Under the pieces are notes generated by a model. That model saw only the letters and a list, made by a program, of their open reading frames with translations. It made no database searches and had not been told where the DNA came from. Shown in pieces: positions 28,955 to 37,663 of a stretch of 64,000 nucleotides of DNA (position 1 is its first letter; each line of letters starts with the position of its first letter). The stretch is taken from NCBI GenBank assembly GCA_021792185.1, contig JAJYVD010000006.1:1-64000 (forward strand), in the 5' to 3' direction. The stretch comes from Nitrospirota bacterium. Lineage in GTDB: Bacteria; Nitrospirota; Thermodesulfovibrionia; Thermodesulfovibrionales; Dissulfurispiraceae. A program made the translations under genes and the position numbers.

Positions 28955-29419
28955 CTATGGATGAGAACTTAAGAGTTCCTTGACCCTCTGGCTGACGATT
29001 TTCCCGTCTGCCGTCCCTTTGGTCTTCGGGGACACTATTTTCATGACTTTTCCCATATCGTTTGGAGATGACGCGCCGCATTCGCTTATCGCCGAACGTA
29101 TAATGTCGTCTATTTCCTGCGGAGAGAGCTGCTGCGGAAGGTATGTCTGGACTATTTGAAGCTCTTTTTCCTCTTTGCCGGCAAGGTCTGTTCTGCCTGC
29201 GGCGGTGAATTGCTCGATGGACTCCCTTCTCTGCTTTGCGAAGTGCGACAGTACCGAAAGAATATCGTCGTCCGTGAGGGCGCTCATCTTTTCTATGGAT
29301 TTATTTTTTAAGGAGGCCTTGATCATTCTGATGACCGAGACTTTCAGGTCATCTTTTGCTTTCAAGGCCTCCTTGAGTTCTGCATCAAGCCTCTCGATAG
29401 TACCGGCAGGGACAGACAT
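28955..29419 (-). CDS. yqeY: YqeY/GatB-domain protein
   Basis: The 154-residue protein has the YqeY fold sequence typical of GatB C-terminal domains (LDAELKEALKAKDDLKVSVIRMIKASLKN, EKELQIVQTYLPQQLS, GKVMKIVSPKTKGTADGKIVSQRVKELL). It is commonly encoded next to rpsU, as here with 2 bp between the genes. A role in tRNA-dependent amidation or translation quality control has been proposed for the family but is not settled. Confidence 0.92.
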   Translation of the reverse strand: MSVPAGTIERLDAELKEALKAKDDLKVSVIRMIKASLKNKSIEKMSALTDDDILSVLSHFAKQRRESIEQFTAAGRTDLAGKEEKELQIVQTYLPQQLSPQEIDDIIRSAISECGASSPNDMGKVMKIVSPKTKGTADGKIVSQRVKELLSSHP

Positions 29420-29421
29420 TT

Positions 29422-29628
29422 CTACCTCGCTGGCCTTGCTGAGAATGTTCTTCTCTTCGCAGCCTTTTTGCGGGCGGCAATTATTTTTTTCTTTTTCTTG
29501 ACGCTCGGTTTGTCGTAATGCTCCCTTTTTTTAATCTCCGAAAGTATGCCTTCCCTTTCGCACTGTTTTTTAAAGTGCTTCAGGGCGGAATCCAATGATT
29601 CGTTGTCTCTTACTTTTACAGAGGGCAC
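29422..29628 (-). CDS. rpsU: 30S ribosomal protein bS21
   Basis: The 68-residue basic protein matches bS21: [48 protein letters not shown]. It has a Lys/Arg-rich tail. bS21 helps recognise the Shine-Dalgarno region at initiation. It is the first gene of the rpsU-yqeY-nif3-dnaG-rpoD cluster, about 80 bp after the tRNA-Arg gene. Confidence 0.96.
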   Translation of the reverse strand: MPSVKVRDNESLDSALKHFKKQCEREGILSEIKKREHYDKPSVKKKKKIIAARKKAAKRRTFSARPAR

Positions 29629-29706
29629 CTCTGATCACCCCTCTCTCTATGGGATTTTTATCTGGATAATTTACCAATTCGTCGAAATTTTTGTCAAGGA
29701 AATCAA

Positions 29707-29783
29707 TGGCGCGCCCAGGAGGATTCGAACCCCCGACCTGCGGATTCGTAGTCCGACGCTCTATCCATCTGAGCTATGGGCGC
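29707..29783 (-). tRNA. tRNA-Arg (ACG)
   Basis: A 77-nt cloverleaf is readable with acceptor GCGCCCA/TGGGCGC and encoded CCA. The D arm has AGCTCAGATGGATAGAGC, the anticodon loop is CTACGAA (anticodon ACG, to be edited to ICG) and the T arm has GGTTCGAATCC. It lies upstream of rpsU on the same strand. Confidence 0.96.
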
Positions 29784-29806
29784 ACTTTTGAAGTTTAGCA
29801 GTAATC

Positions 29807-30637
29807 TTAGGGATTTATCAACTTTGGTTGAACAGGAGATGTGGATTTTTTTGTGCGAGCGCTTTCATCTTTTGTTTCCGCATCCGTTTTCATGGAAGGC
29901 TTCGGTTTAGGCTTGGATTTGCGGGCCGGTTTCTTTTTGTTGTCTTTCTGAAGAAGAGAAGCTATGAGCGATTCCAGAAACTCCTGCCTTTCTTTTATAG
30001 CGGTCAGTTTTTTTTCAAGCTGTTCGAGCCTTGTAGTAAGCCGGCCGTACATTTCATCGTATTTCTCAAGGATCAGTTCTATTTCGAGGGCATGTTTTTG
30101 AGCATCAGCGGCATTTTCGATGAGAGGTTTTCTTTTAACATCGCCGGATATTATTTTTTCCATTGCGGATACGTCGATCCCGATCATTTTTGCCTCTTCG
30201 AGATCCTTTGATGCGAGAGCAAGAAGGCCTTTATCTATTCCATGGGGAAGAGCGGCTTTCAGGTAATATGCCTTAGCCCGTTCCCTGTACATTTCCGCCG
30301 TTAAGATGCGGTTCTTTGATGTTTCAATTACCTTGGTGTATGCATTTATCGCCTCGTCATACTTTTTTAATGCAGTATAACAATCGGCTGTCGAATGGTA
30401 GAAAGCCCAGTCCTCATTAAATTGATTGTTTTTTTTTGCCTTCTTGAAATTATCTATAGCCTTGTCGCATCGACCTTCAGAGCGGTGTTTAAGCCCTTCG
30501 GCAATATAATTGACCGGCTGCTCAGGCGCTGCCGTTTTTGTTTCCGGAGTATCGGCGGACTGCCCGGCTGCAAACGAAGCAGCAGAGAGATAAAAAATAA
30601 ATGACATAATGCAGAGCGGCAATTTATTCATGCGCAT
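29807..30637 (-). CDS. Secreted or periplasmic TPR protein with coiled coil and basic tail
   Basis: I place the start at the ATG at 30637 (MRMNKLPLCIM), behind GGGGGTG, giving about 276 residues. A signal peptide (LPLCIMSFIFYLSAASFAAG) is followed by TPR-type repeats (EGLKHRSEGRCDKAIDNFKKA, YDEAINAYTKVIE) over about residues 40-130. A helical coiled coil (LEQLEKKLTAIKERQEFLESLI) follows, and then a Lys/Pro/Ser-rich tail. I do not recognise a specific family. It probably acts as a scaffold in the cell envelope. Confidence 0.8.
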   Translation of the reverse strand: MRMNKLPLCIMSFIFYLSAASFAAGQSADTPETKTAAPEQPVNYIAEGLKHRSEGRCDKAIDNFKKAKKNNQFNEDWAFYHSTADCYTALKKYDEAINAYTKVIETSKNRILTAEMYRERAKAYYLKAALPHGIDKGLLALASKDLEEAKMIGIDVSAMEKIISGDVKRKPLIENAADAQKHALEIELILEKYDEMYGRLTTRLEQLEKKLTAIKERQEFLESLIASLLQKDNKKKPARKSKPKPKPSMKTDAETKDESARTKKSTSPVQPKLINP

Positions 30638-30818
30638 AAAAACACCCCCGATGTATGTAAATAATACAAGCAATTCGTTTTTTATTCAATGAAAATTTAA
30701 CGATACATAATCCGCAGCTAATGCATGGAAGGCACGGCTTCAAAGCCTTCAATAACACAAAGAGCAAATCCGCTTCAAAGACTTTACAATCGCCGGCTTA
30801 CGTTGAACATGCATTGTA

Positions 30819-30950
30819 GGACGGGAGACAAAGCATTTCCGCTTCATTCTCGAAAGGCATCCGGCCTTTCTCCGAAGCTGCGCCAGCCCGCTTAAACATC
30901 CCTGTTACGCTTGGGCTGCCGAAGTCGCTCCAATACTTTGTCTTCCGTCC
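30819..30950 (+). repeat. Structured intergenic repeat, copy A
   Basis: This is one of four copies of an element of about 130-160 bp; the others are at 44824, 54141 and 61117. The core runs from TTCCGCTTCATTCTCG to CTCCAATAC and holds a conserved hairpin (GAAAGGC...GCCTTTC) and a second hairpin (CAGCCC...GGGCTG, reading the other strand). The outer arms (30819-30836 and 30933-30950) are complementary to each other at 16 of 18 positions but differ from the arms of the other copies. This copy lies in the divergent gap between the TPR and nitroreductase genes (30638-31043). The rest of that gap shows nothing else clear. Confidence 0.85.
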
Positions 30951-31043
30951 ATACCTCCATATATCGATATTATGAGACGGTTGCTACGACAGGGGCGGTG
31001 TGCTATCTTTTTTATAGAACCGTTATGTTTTGAGGAGGGCGTT

Positions 31044-31559
31044 ATGGACAGTGTGTTGAAAGTCATAAAAGAGCGCAGGAGTATTAGGAATTTTCAGAAA
31101 AAGGATATTCCCGACGATTTAATCAAAAAGCTGATAGACGCTCTTATATGGGCTCCGAGCGCCGGGAATTTGCAGTCGAGAAAATTCTATTTTGCGAGAG
31201 ACGAAAAAACAAAGCGTGATATTGCTGCCGCCGCGCTTAATCAGAATTTCATTGCCGAAGCGCCGTTAGTCGTCATCGGATGCGCCGACAGGAGGATCGA
31301 AAACCGCTACGGAGACAGGGGCGTCCATCTTTACACAATTCAGGACGTGGCGTGCAGCATTATGAACATGATGCTTACTGTATGGGAAAACGGGCTCGGC
31401 AGTGTATGGGTAGGCGCATTCAGGGAGAGCGATGTGTTTGAAACGTTGGATTTGCCTAATTATTTGCGACCTATTGTGATAGTTCCGATAGGTTATCCAT
31501 CAAAAATACCATCTGCGCCGCCGAGGGTCTCTGCAAAAGAAGCGGTGGAGTTCAGATAA
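31044..31559 (+). CDS. Nitroreductase family protein
   Basis: The ATG at 31044 has GAGGAGG just upstream and fits the family start (MDSVLKVIKERRSIRNFQ), giving 171 residues. The FMN-binding motifs are RRSIRNF and WAPSAGNLQ at the N-terminus, and a late segment holds NGLGSVWVGAF. The fold is that of FMN-dependent oxidoreductases that use NAD(P)H; the substrate is unknown. An upstream in-frame ATG at 30972 lacks a ribosome site. It lies 38 bp before the DUF433 gene, but that gene appears to have its own -10 (TATAAT at 31563). Confidence 0.9.
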   Translation: MDSVLKVIKERRSIRNFQKKDIPDDLIKKLIDALIWAPSAGNLQSRKFYFARDEKTKRDIAAAALNQNFIAEAPLVVIGCADRRIENRYGDRGVHLYTIQDVACSIMNMMLTVWENGLGSVWVGAFRESDVFETLDLPNYLRPIVIVPIGYPSKIPSAPPRVSAKEAVEFR

Positions 31560-31597
31560 TGGTATAATGATTGTATCCGTTGTATGGAGGAAAGGTT

Positions 31598-31825
31598 ATG
31601 AGGTTTATTCGTATTACAATTGATCCCGATAAAATGGGCGGTGTCCCTTGCATCAGAGGTTTGCGGATACCGATAGCCACTATTGTAGGCATGGTCGCAA
31701 ATGGAATGACCGAAAAGGAAATCCTCGATGCCTATCCCGACCTTGAACCGGAAGATATCAAAGAAGCACTGCTATACGCAGCAGAAGCCGTTAAGGAACG
31801 GCAAATTCCGCTCGTTACCGCATGA
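31598..31825 (+). CDS. DUF433 family antitoxin
   Basis: The 75-residue protein starts at ATG 31598 behind GGAGG. It matches the DUF433 (VapB45-like) pattern: ITIDPDKMGGVPCIRGLRIPIATIVGMVANGMTEKEILDAYPDLEPEDIKEALLYAAE. It is a small helix-turn-helix protein. In typical loci it is followed by a DUF5615 PIN-like toxin. Here the next frame starts in a 4-bp ATGA overlap, as in such modules, but the toxin is cut short. Confidence 0.88.
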   Translation: MRFIRITIDPDKMGGVPCIRGLRIPIATIVGMVANGMTEKEILDAYPDLEPEDIKEALLYAAEAVKERQIPLVTA

Positions 31826-31950
31826 AATTTCTGATAGACAATGCCCTTTCTCCCATCATCGCACAGGGACTCCAAAAGGCAGGCTTTGAAGCCATTCATG
31901 TTAGAGATATAGGATTACATGCCGCATTAGAATCAGGGCGCTGCCGATAG
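31822..31950 (+). pseudogene. Truncated DUF5615 PIN-like toxin
   Basis: Translation from ATG 31822 gives MKFLIDNALSPIIAQG and so on for 42 residues before TAG 31948. The start matches DUF5615/VapC45-type PIN-like toxins (FLIDNALSP, FEAIHVRDIGL). These are normally about 110-120 residues, and the later catalytic acidic residues are missing. The end overlaps the 3' end of the pseudouridine synthase gene on the other strand. It is most likely inactive; the antitoxin remains. Confidence 0.75.
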
Positions 31951-32883
31951 GGTAAGGTTCTTAATGCACCCTTCCATATCCTCCGGCAGAGGACTTGAAA
32001 ACTCCAGATATTCTTTGGTAACAGGATGTGTGAAACCGAGCGTCTCCGCATGGAGCATTTGGCGGGGGAAGGCGATCTTTTTTTTGCTTCCGTCGGTTTT
32101 AATCTCAACCTCAATTTTTTTACCGTATGTCTTGTCTCCGAGCACAGGGTGTCCTATTGCAGAAAAATGGACCCTTATCTGATGAGTTCTTCCGGTGCCG
32201 AGCTTCGCTTCTATGAGTGTTGCGGCGCCGAATTTCTTTATTACCTTCCATCTCGTAACAGCCTCTTTGCCGCGTTTTGTCTTCGTTGACATCTTTTTTC
32301 TGTCCGATGCGGAACGGCCTATCTCCATCACGATTTTGCCTGAATCCTCTTTGATATTGCCGTAAACGAGCGCCATATATTTTCTGTTTATTGTCCTGTT
32401 TTTGAATTGCTCTGCAAGATCGTAATATGTCTTGTCGTCGAGGGCTACGACCATAATTCCCGATGTATCTTTATCGAGCCTGTGGACTACGCCGGGACGC
32501 AGAGGCCCGCCGATGGACGCTAATTTTTTGCACCGGTAGGCGAGGGCGTTGAGAAGCGTTCCCCTGTCATGCCCTGTCGCCGGGTAAACCACCATGCCGG
32601 CCGGTTTGTCTACAACAACGAGATGGTCGTCGATATGGAATATTTTCAGGGGAATATTTTCAGGAATTAGGGTTTTAAATTCTTCTTCAGGCTTGTTGAT
32701 TGTAATGCTGTCGTTTGTCCTGATCCTGTAGTTAGGGCTTTCTTGCTTGTTGTTTACAAGGACAAGCCTTTCTCTTATGAGCCTTTGCACCTGAGAGCGG
32801 GTGATGTCTGTTTTTTCGGATACAAACACATCGAGCCTTTTTGAGGCATCCGGGGGCAGGACATTTATAATAAAACTCTTCAT
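31933..32883 (-). CDS. rluD: RluA/RluD-family 23S rRNA pseudouridine synthase
   Basis: The 316-residue protein (from ATG 32883) has an N-terminal S4 RNA-binding domain (KRLDVFVSEKTDITRSQVQRLIRERLVLVN). The pseudouridine synthase core follows, with the catalytic Asp in GVVHRLDKDTSGIMV near residue 130 and later KLGTGRTHQIRVH. RluD modifies helix 69 of 23S rRNA; RluC-like specificity cannot be excluded. A longer frame from TTG 32907 exists, but it begins only 2 bp after a TATAAT-like sequence. Confidence 0.93.
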   Translation of the reverse strand: MKSFIINVLPPDASKRLDVFVSEKTDITRSQVQRLIRERLVLVNNKQESPNYRIRTNDSITINKPEEEFKTLIPENIPLKIFHIDDHLVVVDKPAGMVVYPATGHDRGTLLNALAYRCKKLASIGGPLRPGVVHRLDKDTSGIMVVALDDKTYYDLAEQFKNRTINRKYMALVYGNIKEDSGKIVMEIGRSASDRKKMSTKTKRGKEAVTRWKVIKKFGAATLIEAKLGTGRTHQIRVHFSAIGHPVLGDKTYGKKIEVEIKTDGSKKKIAFPRQMLHAETLGFTHPVTKEYLEFSSPLPEDMEGCIKNLTLSAAP

Positions 32884-32941
32884 GGTTTTAGAGGTCGTTA
32901 ATTGCAAATATTATATCAGAGTGTATAAAATTATCGTTATT

Positions 32942-32970
32942 GCGTTATAGGGTTATGGCGTTATAGAGTG
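32942..32970. repeat. Single arm of a short-period repeat (GCGTTATAG-type)
   Basis: About 29 bp of imperfect repeats of the GCGTTATAG unit lie upstream of gatA. They match the arms of the palindrome at 24520-24592, but no inverted partner is seen here. Confidence 0.6.
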
Positions 32971-33036
32971 AAAAACTGCAACTAACTATATTTGACGCTG
33001 CAACGCATCATGCTTAACGCAATCGGGAGGAATACT

Positions 33037-34494
33037 TTGAAGCTCAATGAATTGACGGTTTCGGAATTAAGAAGGCTTCTGGACAACAGGGGAATAAAGC
33101 CTCAGGAAGTCCTCGATGACGTCTATAACCGCATTGACGCCGTAGAAGATAAAGTCAAAGCTTACATTACGATAACGAAAGATAGCGCTTATGAAATGGC
33201 AAAAGATGCGGAGCAGGCAATCCTTTCGAACAAGCAATCGCTTCTTACCGGCATACCTGTTGCCGTAAAGGACAATATGTGCACAAAAGGCATATCTACC
33301 ACCTGCGCGTCTAAGATGCTTCACAATTTCAAACCGCCCTATGAAAGCACGGTAACGGCACGATTAAAGGAGCAGGAATATATTCTTATAGGAAAAACTA
33401 ATCTGGATGAATTTGCAATGGGGTCTTCGACTGAAAACTCGGGGTTCCATACAACGCGTAATCCATGGGACCCGGAGCGCGTGCCGGGCGGCAGCAGCGG
33501 AGGCTCTGCAGCAGCGGTAGCCGCAGATGAATGCATAGCGGCGCTCGGTTCGGATACGGGAGGCTCGATACGGCAGCCTGCGGCGCTTTGCGGCGTTGTG
33601 GGTTTAAAGCCTACATACGGAAGGGTTTCACGATACGGGCTTGTGGCCTTTGCCTCTTCGCTCGACCAGATAGGCCCTATCACAAAGAATGTCATGGACT
33701 CGGCAATAATGTTGAACGCCGTAGCGGGGCATGATCCTCTCGATTCGACATCCGCGCCTGCGGAAGTTCCGGATTTTGCAAATTTCCTCGGTCAGGATAT
33801 AAAGGGTTTGAAGATAGGCATTCCAAAGGAATATTTTATCGAAGGAATGGACAAATATGTTGATGACGCGGTTCGCTCGGCAGCAAAAAAGCTCGAATCA
33901 TTGGGAGCGATTCCGGTTGAGGTTTCCCTTCCGCACACAGGCTACGCCGTAGCCGCGTATTACATATTAGCCACGTCGGAGGCGTCTTCCAACTTGGCAA
34001 GGTATGACGGCGTTAAGTATGGATTCAGGGCGCAGGGCGGCAAGGATTTGTTGGAAATATACATGAACGCACGGTCTCAGGGGTTCGGCGCAGAGGTCAA
34101 AAGAAGGATAATGCTCGGCACATACGCGCTCTCAGCAGGCTATTACGACGCTTACTATAAAAAAGGACAACAGGTAAGGACATTAATAAAACAGGATTTC
34201 GACAATGCCTTTAAAGAAGCGGATGTTATAGTTACGCCGACCTCGCCCACTCCGGCATTCAAAGTCGGCGAGAAGTCAACAGACCCGCTTCAGATGTATC
34301 TATCCGACATATTCACAATATCCGTAAACCTTGCCGGTGTGCCGGCAATCTCTATTCCATGCGGTTTCACAAAAAACAACCTGCCCATAGGTCTTCAGAT
34401 GATCGGCAGGCATTTTGACGAAGGCTTGATATTGAAGGCTGCTTACGCTTACGAACAAAGCACGGAATGGCATACAAGGAGGCCTGCGCTATGA
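33037..34494 (+). CDS. gatA: Asp-tRNA(Asn)/Glu-tRNA(Gln) amidotransferase subunit A
   Basis: The start is best at TTG 33037: GGGAGG lies 6 bp upstream and the product then begins with the family-like [14 protein letters not shown] (485 residues). The amidase signature is complete: the catalytic Lys in [23 protein letters not shown], and the nucleophile Ser region [16 protein letters not shown]. GatA releases ammonia from glutamine to amidate mischarged tRNA. It overlaps gatB by 4 bp. No gatC lies upstream, where the 33-kb region meets the divergent rluD. Confidence 0.97.
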   Translation: MKLNELTVSELRRLLDNRGIKPQEVLDDVYNRIDAVEDKVKAYITITKDSAYEMAKDAEQAILSNKQSLLTGIPVAVKDNMCTKGISTTCASKMLHNFKPPYESTVTARLKEQEYILIGKTNLDEFAMGSSTENSGFHTTRNPWDPERVPGGSSGGSAAAVAADECIAALGSDTGGSIRQPAALCGVVGLKPTYGRVSRYGLVAFASSLDQIGPITKNVMDSAIMLNAVAGHDPLDSTSAPAEVPDFANFLGQDIKGLKIGIPKEYFIEGMDKYVDDAVRSAAKKLESLGAIPVEVSLPHTGYAVAAYYILATSEASSNLARYDGVKYGFRAQGGKDLLEIYMNARSQGFGAEVKRRIMLGTYALSAGYYDAYYKKGQQVRTLIKQDFDNAFKEADVIVTPTSPTPAFKVGEKSTDPLQMYLSDIFTISVNLAGVPAISIPCGFTKNNLPIGLQMIGRHFDEGLILKAAYAYEQSTEWHTRRPAL

Positions 34495-35924
34495 GCGGCA
34501 AGTATGAAGCGGTCATAGGTCTCGAAGTCCACGCGCAGATGCTTACGGATACTAAGATATTCTGCGGCTGTTCCACAAAATTCGGCTCTGAACCTAATAG
34601 TCAGACATGTCCCGTCTGCATAGGAATGCCGGGAGTGCTTCCTGTTCTCAACGGAAAGGCAGTCGAGTTCGCTATAAAGACAGGCATTGCAATGAACTGC
34701 AAAATTTCTTCTTACAGCAGGTTTGCGAGAAAAAATTATTTCTATCCGGACCTTCCAAAGGGTTATCAGATAAGCCAATACGAGCTTCCGATATGCGAGC
34801 ACGGGCATATAGAGATCATGGTTGATGGAGATGTAAGGAGAATCGGCATAACAAGGATTCACATGGAAGAGGACGCTGGAAAGAATATTCATGAAGAAAG
34901 CGGGCCATACAGCTTTGTTGACCTTAACCGCGCAGGAGTTCCATTAATGGAGATAGTATCCGAGCCTGACATAAGAAGCCCCAAAGAGGCTGCGGAGTAT
35001 ATGAAGAAACTTCGGACGATACTTAAGGATCTCGATGTATGCGATGGGAACATGGAGCAGGGATCCCTAAGATGCGACGCGAATGTATCCGTGAGGCATG
35101 TCGGACAAAAGGAATTCGGAACAAGGGCGGAGCTGAAGAATATTAATTCGTTCAGGTTCGTGGAGAAGGCGATAGAGTATGAGATAAAAAGGCAGATAAA
35201 GGTTCTTGAAGACGGCGGGAAGGTAATACAGGAGACGAGGCTTTGGGATTCGGCTGCAGGGGTTACCATTTCTATGAGGTCTAAGGAAGAGGCTCATGAC
35301 TATCGTTATTTTCCCGAGCCTGACCTTGTGCCGATAACAGTCGAGCAAAAATGGATTGATGAGATAAAGGCATCCCAGCCCGAATTTTCTGATGAAAGAA
35401 GAGAGCGCTTTGTATCGGAATATGGCCTTCCTCAATATAATGCCGATCAACTTGCTATTGATAGGTCTACCTCGGTGTTATTTGAAGAAGCAGTCAAAGC
35501 TGGAGGCACACCTAAGGATGTTGCCAACCTGATAATAGGCGAATTAACAAGACTGCTTAATGAGGACAGCAAGACATTCGACGAGTGTCCTCTAAGACCC
35601 AAACAGCTTGCTGATATGTTGAGGCTTATCGAAAACGGAACCATAAGCGGAAAGATAGCAAAGACCGTTTTCGAGGAGATGTATAAGACCGGAAAGGACG
35701 CAGATACGGTCGTAAAAGAGAAAGGGCTTGTCCAGATAAGCGATGAGGGCGCTATAGAAAAAGCGGTGGATGAGGCGCTTGCGAAAAACCGGAATGAGGT
35801 TGAGCGCTACAAGGCAGGAGACGAGAAGCTTATGGGATTTTTTGTGGGACAGGTCATGAAGGCAACTAAGGGTAAGGCAAATCCGCAGATGGTCAACGAG
35901 TTATTGAAGAAGAAATTAGGCTAA
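34491..35924 (+). CDS. gatB: Asp-tRNA(Asn)/Glu-tRNA(Gln) amidotransferase subunit B
   Basis: The ATG at 34491 overlaps the gatA stop (ATGA) and gives [17 protein letters not shown], the usual GatB start; length is 477 residues. Motifs include [55 protein letters not shown] and [10 protein letters not shown]. The tail is the YqeY-like helical domain. It binds and activates the mischarged tRNA for transamidation. Confidence 0.97.
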   Translation: MSGKYEAVIGLEVHAQMLTDTKIFCGCSTKFGSEPNSQTCPVCIGMPGVLPVLNGKAVEFAIKTGIAMNCKISSYSRFARKNYFYPDLPKGYQISQYELPICEHGHIEIMVDGDVRRIGITRIHMEEDAGKNIHEESGPYSFVDLNRAGVPLMEIVSEPDIRSPKEAAEYMKKLRTILKDLDVCDGNMEQGSLRCDANVSVRHVGQKEFGTRAELKNINSFRFVEKAIEYEIKRQIKVLEDGGKVIQETRLWDSAAGVTISMRSKEEAHDYRYFPEPDLVPITVEQKWIDEIKASQPEFSDERRERFVSEYGLPQYNADQLAIDRSTSVLFEEAVKAGGTPKDVANLIIGELTRLLNEDSKTFDECPLRPKQLADMLRLIENGTISGKIAKTVFEEMYKTGKDADTVVKEKGLVQISDEGAIEKAVDEALAKNRNEVERYKAGDEKLMGFFVGQVMKATKGKANPQMVNELLKKKLG

Positions 35925-36114
35925 ATAACTTGAAAAATTTTATTGGCTCATATATATTAATGCCCAGTTAGAAGTTCCTTAAAGGGGAATAATATGCTCA
36001 AAAGAGGAGTTTTTCAGGTGATTCAAGGTTTTATTTTATTGAGAAATAAGAATTAACATGCGTGGCATGTTAGTTGCTAATTTATAAATGCAGGTAAGGA
36101 AAGGGGGTGAAGAT

Positions 36115-36432
36115 ATGAGGATTTTAACAGCAGTATTGGCTATCATGATAGCGGTTGTTTTTGTCGGCAGCGCAATGGCAGTTCCTCCCGGAAAGACCGC
36201 AGAATTCAAAGGCGGCGCATTGGGAAAGGTTACTTTTGACGGCAAGACCCATGCAGACAAGGGTCTCAAATGCAATGACTGTCATACAAAGATATTCCAG
36301 ATGAAGCAAGGATCTGCAAAGATGAAAATGGCAGATATCAATGCTGGAAAGTTCTGCGGCGAATGCCATAACGGCACAAAGGCATTTAAGACAAGCGATG
36401 CGGCAAACTGTACAAAATGCCACAAGAAATAA
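36115..36432 (+). CDS. Small triheme c7-type cytochrome
   Basis: From ATG 36115 (behind a GGGGGTGA site) the product is about 105 residues. It has a signal peptide (RILTAVLAIMIAVVFVGSAMA) and three CxxCH heme motifs: CNDCH, CGECH and CTKCH. Additional His residues (KTHADKG) can serve as axial ligands. This matches periplasmic triheme c7 cytochromes that shuttle electrons in anaerobic respiration. It stands alone, with about 190 bp of unassigned sequence upstream and a strong terminator downstream. Confidence 0.9.
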   Translation: MRILTAVLAIMIAVVFVGSAMAVPPGKTAEFKGGALGKVTFDGKTHADKGLKCNDCHTKIFQMKQGSAKMKMADINAGKFCGECHNGTKAFKTSDAANCTKCHKK

Positions 36433-36445
36433 TTAGAGAGAGCAA

Positions 36446-36479
36446 TAAAAAAAGGCGACCATCTGGTCGCCTTTTTTTA
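36446..36479. terminator. Bidirectional intrinsic terminator
   Basis: GGCGACCA (36454-36461), a 2-nt loop and TGGTCGCC (36464-36471) form an 8-bp GC-rich stem, flanked by A7 on the left and T7 on the right. It serves both the cytochrome gene and the convergent ilvE. Confidence 0.95.
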
Positions 36480-36491
36480 TTTATATAGATT

Positions 36492-37409
36492 CTACTTAAT
36501 ATAGGTAATCCATGATTCGTACTTCTTATTCTTGCCTTTGACTACGTCAAAGAATATGGACTGCAATTTTTTGGTTATCTTGCCGGCCTTTCCTTCTCCT
36601 ATTTTTCTCCCGTCCAACTCCCGTATGGGCGTGACCTCAGCCGCTGTCCCTGTGAAGAACGCCTCGTCCGCGATATATATCTCATCCCTCGTGAATCTTT
36701 CTTCTTTAACGTCGATCCTGCTGTCTTTTGCAATGGTTATAATGCTGTCCCTTGTTATACCTTCCAGGATAGAGGTCAAAGGGGTCGTTTTCAGCACGCC
36801 GTTTCTTACGATAAAGATATTTTCACCGCTGCCTTCAGAGACGTATCCCTCGGTATCGAGCAATAACGCTTCGTCATAACCGCAGGATATGGCCTCTTTC
36901 TTGGCTATCTGCGAATTTACATAGTAGCCGCATACCTTGCCGCGGGCCATATTGGCATTTACATGGTTTCTTGTATATGATGAAACTTTTACCCTGATGC
37001 CTTTTTCGAGTCCTTCCTCTCCAAGATACGCGCCCCAAGGCCACGCAGCGACGGCTACCCGTATAGGATTCCCCTTCGGATAAAGTCCCATCGCGCCGTA
37101 GCCGATATACACCAGGGGTCTGATATAACATTCCTTCAGCTTATTTTTCTTCACCGTATCGACAATTGCCCTTTTGATCTCATCCTGTGAGAAGGGTATG
37201 TCGATAAGGAATATATGCGCTGATTGGAACAGCCTTTTTACATGTTCATCGAGTTTGAAGATTGCAGGCCCTTGGGAAGTGCTGTAACAGCGGACGCCTT
37301 CGAACACGCCGAGCCCGTAGTGGAGCGTATGGGTCATGACGTGAATATTGGCCTCGTCCCAATCGACAAATTTCCCGTCCATCCATATCTTTTCTGTTTT
37401 AGTAATCAT
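36492..37409 (-). CDS. ilvE: Branched-chain amino acid aminotransferase
   Basis: The 305-residue PLP enzyme matches class IV aminotransferases: [51 protein letters not shown], and [22 protein letters not shown] with the PLP lysine. Further motifs are [12 protein letters not shown] and [14 protein letters not shown]. It interconverts Val, Leu and Ile with their 2-oxo acids. It is a single gene with its own promoter and terminator. Confidence 0.95.
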   Translation of the reverse strand: MITKTEKIWMDGKFVDWDEANIHVMTHTLHYGLGVFEGVRCYSTSQGPAIFKLDEHVKRLFQSAHIFLIDIPFSQDEIKRAIVDTVKKNKLKECYIRPLVYIGYGAMGLYPKGNPIRVAVAAWPWGAYLGEEGLEKGIRVKVSSYTRNHVNANMARGKVCGYYVNSQIAKKEAISCGYDEALLLDTEGYVSEGSGENIFIVRNGVLKTTPLTSILEGITRDSIITIAKDSRIDVKEERFTRDEIYIADEAFFTGTAAEVTPIRELDGRKIGEGKAGKITKKLQSIFFDVVKGKNKKYESWITYIK

Positions 37410-37417
37410 AGGTTATT

Positions 37418-37447
37418 ATTAAACCAGTAGTTTATCGGGCGTGTCAA
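37418..37447 (-). promoter_or_regulatory. Promoter of ilvE
   Basis: On the minus strand a perfect TTGACA (37442-37447) is followed after 18 bp by TTTAAT (37418-37423). Only 8 bp separate it from the ATG, and there is no Shine-Dalgarno sequence, so the transcript is probably leaderless or nearly so. Confidence 0.65.
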
Positions 37448-37663
37448 TTGAAAATTGAGCTATTTAAAACATTTATAGGATTCTTTCAAAGCAGGCATGG
37501 CTCAAAGCCTTTAAGAATGCGATATGATTACCAAATCGGCTGTTTTATTGCTTAATTGACAGGTTATAATGAAATTACCCTTAAACGGTGGGAGGGTTCG
37601 CCATAAGGTATCGCGCTTAAAGGCTTTTCGCATACCTGCTTTGCATCATTGGAGATAAAAGAT

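Noticed and set aside
37565-37663. Folate-type riboswitch in the trmFO leader
   Set aside because: The leader can form only weak short stems and shows no recognisable conserved riboswitch core.
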